From positions 1 through 8,643 of the forward strand of contig USLH01000096.1 of NCBI GenBank assembly GCA_900555435.1: a DNA stretch of 8,643 nt, given 5' to 3'. Positions 6,741 to 8,643 of the stretch are shown in pieces. Both the position numbers and the translations under genes were made by a program. How positions within the stretch are numbered: position 1 is the stretch's first letter; each line of letters starts with the position of its first letter. This DNA comes from an uncultured Oscillospiraceae bacterium (lineage in GTDB: Bacteria > Bacillota > Clostridia > Oscillospirales > Ruminococcaceae). A model generated the notes under the pieces. The model was not told the origin of the DNA. It worked only from the letters and a program-made list of their open reading frames with translations, and did not search any database.

Positions 6741-7339
6741 TTTGCATTCTCCTCTTCTCCCGCATTAAGGCGGTATAATTTTTGATAAACCTGTTTGGCA
6801 GACAGTACCCGGTTCACATAGGTGTCCGTGGCCTGACTGGGGATGGAGTCCAAAGTGACCCCGTCGGAGCTTACCTCCTCGTCGGCAAGCCAGCGCTTCA
6901 CCTGATTCCACCCGGCGTGGTAGGCGGCAAGGGCATTTTCCTCGGTGCCGAACTCCCCCAAAAACCGGCTGAGCAGGTAGCTCCCGTATCGGATGGCCGT
7001 CTCCGGCTCGAATAAATCGTCGTAAACGTCCCCGGCTGCGGCGTCCCCCATGTTGGCTTTCGCCCAGTCGAAAGTGTCCTCCGTGATCTGCGTCAGGCCG
7101 ATAGCTCCGGCATTGGAAACGGCGTCGGGCCGAAAGCTGCTCTCCGTCCGGATCAAGCCGTAGAGAAGCGCCTCGTCCACCCCGTATTCCTCTGCATAAG
7201 CGGAAACGTATTCCTGATACTTCAAGGGGTACTGCGCCCCGATGACCAACCGGTAGCCGCCCCAGATCACCAGCAGAAAAACGAGAAACCCTCCCGCCGC
7301 CAGCAGGATGGACTGCCACTGGGAGTCTTTTTTCTCCAT
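6737..7339 (-). other. Segment 3 of the fusion: membrane-anchored soluble-lytic-transglycosylase domain
   Basis: From Met294 the segment reads as a complete small transglycosylase: a short charged start (MEKKDSQW), one anchor helix (~303-320), then an SLT fold with catalytic Glu359 in LIRTESSF, GAIGLTQI (372-378) and AAYHAGWNQVKRWL (431-444). The last motif has His where the family usually has Asn. Such enzymes cleave peptidoglycan glycan chains to 1,6-anhydro ends outside the membrane. Met294 (7337-7339) has no well-spaced ribosome binding site, only GGAG too close at 4-7 bases, so separate initiation is uncertain. Translation is coupled downstream to the M18 peptidase. Confidence 0.88.
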
Positions 7340-8218
7340 GCTCCGGACCAGCTGCTCCCCCTGGGAGAAAAGCTGCTCCGGTGTGCCGTTGTTCCGGAGG
7401 ATATAGTCGCACCGCTTCCGGTAGTAGCCGTCCGGGTGCTGGGCGGAAATCCGGGCGGATGCTGCCTCTTTGGTCAGCTTGTCCCGCTTGATGATCCGCT
7501 CCCGCCGGAGGTCTTCCTCCGCAAGGACAGCCACCGTCTTATCGCAGAGCTTGTCTGCCCCGCTTTCAAATAACGTCGGCGCATCCAGCAAAATGTACCG
7601 CCGCCCGCTTTCCGTTAATTTTTGGATCTCTCCTTCGATCCGGGAAACGATGATGGGATAAAGGGTGCCGTCCAGCTTTTGAAGCTCCGCCGGATCGGAA
7701 AAGACCCGGGCGCCCAAGGCTTTCCGGTCAAGGCTCCCGTCGGGAAGCAGGATCTCCTCTCCGAAAAGCTCCGAAAGTCTCAATAACACCTCCGGCTCCG
7801 ACGTCACCGTCCGGGCCAGCTGATCCGCATTGATCACGGCGTACCCGTGCTTTTCAAAGGCTTCGGAAACGGTGGTCTTCCCCGCTCCCGTGGGCCCCAC
7901 AATGGCCACCAGCGCGCCGGAAGAGTTGCAGATCGGGGAGGAGATCGACAGCTCGATGTAGCGCAGGCCGATGTAGCCCATCGCCATCGAGATGATGTAG
8001 AGCAGGGAGACGGGCAGATAGGTCATAATGATCTGCATGTTGATTTCCACGCCGTTGACGAAGATCTCAAAGCAGGCGTGCAGACCCATCACGATGCCGA
8101 CCGCCATGACCATTTTCAGGTGCGCGGTCTTGTCGTTCGCCTCGCGGCAGCCGATCTTGGAAAAGAGGTCAGAGCCGCTCCAGCAGAGCAGCGCGATGAT
8201 AGAAAACCAGAACCACAT
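6737..8218 (-). CDS. Three-part fusion: truncated EamA-like membrane segment, dephospho-CoA kinase, lytic transglycosylase
   Basis: A single uninterrupted 493-codon frame. Residues 1-106 match the first half of an EamA/DMT-type membrane protein, 107-293 are CoaE, and 294-493 are a membrane-anchored lytic transglycosylase. The start ATG (8216-8218) has AGAGGA 11-12 bases upstream. No family I know has this whole architecture. CoaE and a lytic transglycosylase are, to my knowledge, neighbours in many Clostridia, so that part is an understandable gene fusion. The EamA-CoaE join falls in the P-loop strand and coincides with a sharp codon-use change, so it is either a deletion/recombination scar or an assembly chimera. 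If the frame is expressed as read, CoaE and the transglycosylase would be tethered to the membrane, with the kinase expected in the cytoplasm and the transglycosylase outside after the helix at ~303-320. The last four bases overlap the M18 gene. Confidence 0.75.
   Translation of the reverse strand: MWFWFSIIALLCWSGSDLFSKIGCREANDKTAHLKMVMAVGIVMGLHACFEIFVNGVEINMQIIMTYLPVSLLYIISMAMGYIGLRYIELSISSPICNSSGALVAIVGPTGAGKTTVSEAFEKHGYAVINADQLARTVTSEPEVLLRLSELFGEEILLPDGSLDRKALGARVFSDPAELQKLDGTLYPIIVSRIEGEIQKLTESGRRYILLDAPTLFESGADKLCDKTVAVLAEEDLRRERIIKRDKLTKEAASARISAQHPDGYYRKRCDYILRNNGTPEQLFSQGEQLVRSMEKKDSQWQSILLAAGGFLVFLLVIWGGYRLVIGAQYPLKYQEYVSAYAEEYGVDEALLYGLIRTESSFRPDAVSNAGAIGLTQITEDTFDWAKANMGDAAAGDVYDDLFEPETAIRYGSYLLSRFLGEFGTEENALAAYHAGWNQVKRWLADEEVSSDGVTLDSIPSQATDTYVNRVLSAKQVYQKLYRLNAGEEENAK
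7340..7903 (-). other. coaE: Segment 2 of the fusion: dephospho-CoA kinase domain
   Basis: CoaE phosphorylates dephospho-CoA at the 3' hydroxyl, the last step of coenzyme A synthesis, in the cytoplasm. A full Walker A loop, GPTGAGKT (residues 108-115), is followed by INADQLAR (Asp132, the catalytic-region Asp), KALGARVFSDPAELQKLDGTLYP, LDAPTLFESG (211-220) and the lid LRRERIIKRD. The domain runs to about residue 293, a normal CoaE length, but its own first residues (usually ending GLTG before the loop) have been replaced by the EamA segment. There is no stop codon before the transglycosylase. Confidence 0.9.
7898..7912 (-). other. Junction between EamA-like and CoaE-like sequence
   Basis: Family resemblance to EamA ends at about residue 104-106 and CoaE resemblance begins at Gly108 (codon 7895-7897). 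To the right of the junction, Arg codons in two genes are 6 of 6 CGC. In the CoaE part they are 15 CGG and 1 AGA, with no CGC. No repeat or mobile-element end is visible at the join. Confidence 0.65.
7904..8218 (-). other. Segment 1 of the fusion: N-terminal part of an EamA/DMT-like transporter
   Basis: Residues 1-105 contain helices at about 3-20, 35-54 and 63-83, then a fourth, cut helix, IELSISSPICNSSGALVAI. The GYIGLRYIELSISSPICNSSGA stretch is typical of small clostridial EamA-family proteins, in which several more helices follow. Here the fourth helix runs into CoaE and the rest is absent. It cannot be a working transporter by itself. All of its Arg codons are CGC, as in the upstream methionine gamma-lyase piece. 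Confidence 0.75.
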
Positions 8219-8263
8219 AGTTGTTTGTATCCTCTCGTATTAAATTTTATAAAAGGGAACGCA
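8219..8263 (-). promoter_or_regulatory. Short AT-rich intergenic gap with ribosome binding site before the EamA-like segment
   Basis: The 45-base gap is much richer in A/T than its surroundings, with TATAAAATTTAAT on the - strand at about 8239-8251 and AGAGGA at about 8230-8235. It could hold a -10 element, but no -35 at good spacing is convincing. The ribosome binding site is clear enough to support the ATG at 8218. Confidence 0.35.
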
Positions 8264-8643
8264 TTAGAGATTGACCAGCCCGGCCTCGACCATCTTTTGC
8301 AGGCTCATCAGGATGCCGAGCTTGGCATGCACCCACGTCAGGCCGCCCTGGAAATAGACGGCGTAGGGCGGGCGATTCGGGCCGTCGGCGGAAAGCTCGA
8401 TGGAGGAACCCTGCACGCGCCCGCCGCCATGATGACCTGACTGTCGTAGCCCGGCATGTCGCCCGGAATGGGGGAGACGTAGCTATCCACCGGCGCGGCG
8501 GCCTGAATGCCGCGGCAGAAGGCGACCATGGCCTCCTCGCTGCCCAGCTCAACGGCCTGAATGATGTCGTGGCGGGACTCGGTGGAATTGGGCACGACGC
8601 GGTAGCCGAGGTTTTCATAGATGTTCGCGGCGAAAATCGCGCC
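8264..8643 (-). pseudogene. Methionine gamma-lyase / aluminium-resistance family protein, C-terminal part, frameshifted
   Basis: The family (PF06838-type, annotated methionine gamma-lyase family protein or aluminium resistance protein) comprises cytosolic PLP-dependent enzymes of fold type I. The 5' end lies beyond the window. From the edge, one frame gives IFAANIYENLGYRVVPNST, ESRHDIIQAVELGS and SPIPGDMPGYDSQVIMAAGA. Near 8417 it passes into nonsense. The family's C-terminus continues in another frame (VQGSSIELSADGPNRPP, YFQGGLTWVHAKLG, LMSLQKMVEAGLVNL) to TAA at 8264-8266. The break is a loss of one base or, if a Phe codon stood there as I recall for relatives, four bases. A gap of 45 bases separates it from the EamA-like start. 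The PLP lysine region is outside the window. Confidence 0.85.

Noticed and set aside
1..8643. CRISPR arrays, insertion sequences, prophage genes, tRNA or rRNA
   Set aside because: No spaced direct repeats, transposase motifs, phage structural genes or cloverleaf-like segments were seen on either strand.

Overview
The window looks like chromosomal DNA of a moderately GC-rich, low-motility-type Firmicute of the class Clostridia, most likely an Oscillospiraceae/Eubacteriales gut anaerobe. This is an inference from family content: a clostridial-type MATE exporter, secreted copper-amine-oxidase-N/beta-helix proteins, a TM2 zinc-ribbon protein, a dephospho-CoA kinase (CoaE) with a GPTGAGKT loop, and strong AGGAGG-type ribosome binding sites. 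There are no tRNAs, rRNAs, CRISPR arrays or insertion sequences. The right end has a different codon style and may come from another genome.

Layout. Bases 1-116 are the last codons of a + strand gene that I do not recognise, followed by a clear terminator. An extended -10 promoter then drives a DUF1989 (urea-carboxylase-associated) gene that is broken by frameshifts (239-795), followed 26 bases later by an intact MATE exporter with a TTG start (822-2162). A perfect 13-bp hairpin lies between the exporter and a lipoprotein gene (2239-3048), and its 3' arm contains the lipoprotein's ribosome binding site. The lipoprotein gene abuts a secreted copper-amine-oxidase-N/beta-helix protein gene that is badly frameshifted (3044-4207) and ends at a strong terminator. 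Next comes a zinc-ribbon/TM2 membrane protein with an exact 84-nt (28-residue) repeat period (4324-5289). A bidirectional terminator separates it from the - strand genes.

The - strand operon, read right to left, is one unusual long reading frame (8218-6737) joining a truncated EamA/DMT-type membrane segment, a CoaE domain and a membrane-anchored lytic transglycosylase. It overlaps by 4 bases (ATGA) an intact M18 aminopeptidase (6740-5352). Upstream of it is the C-terminal part of a methionine gamma-lyase / aluminium-resistance family protein, itself frameshifted and cut by the window edge.

Two themes stand out. First, nearly every break in the two + strand pseudogenes can be repaired by adding back one or two bases, usually to a short homopolymer, while about 6 kb of neighbouring genes are intact. 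This suggests deletion-biased gene decay or local base-loss errors. Second, arginine codon use switches abruptly near position 7905, exactly where the EamA segment joins the CoaE P-loop (6 of 6 CGC to the right, 15 of 16 CGG in the CoaE part). The three-part fusion may therefore be a recombination scar or an assembly chimera. I see no convincing new multi-gene system. The best candidates for a second look are the fusion protein, the hairpin over the ribosome binding site, and the repeat-bearing zinc-ribbon/TM2 protein.
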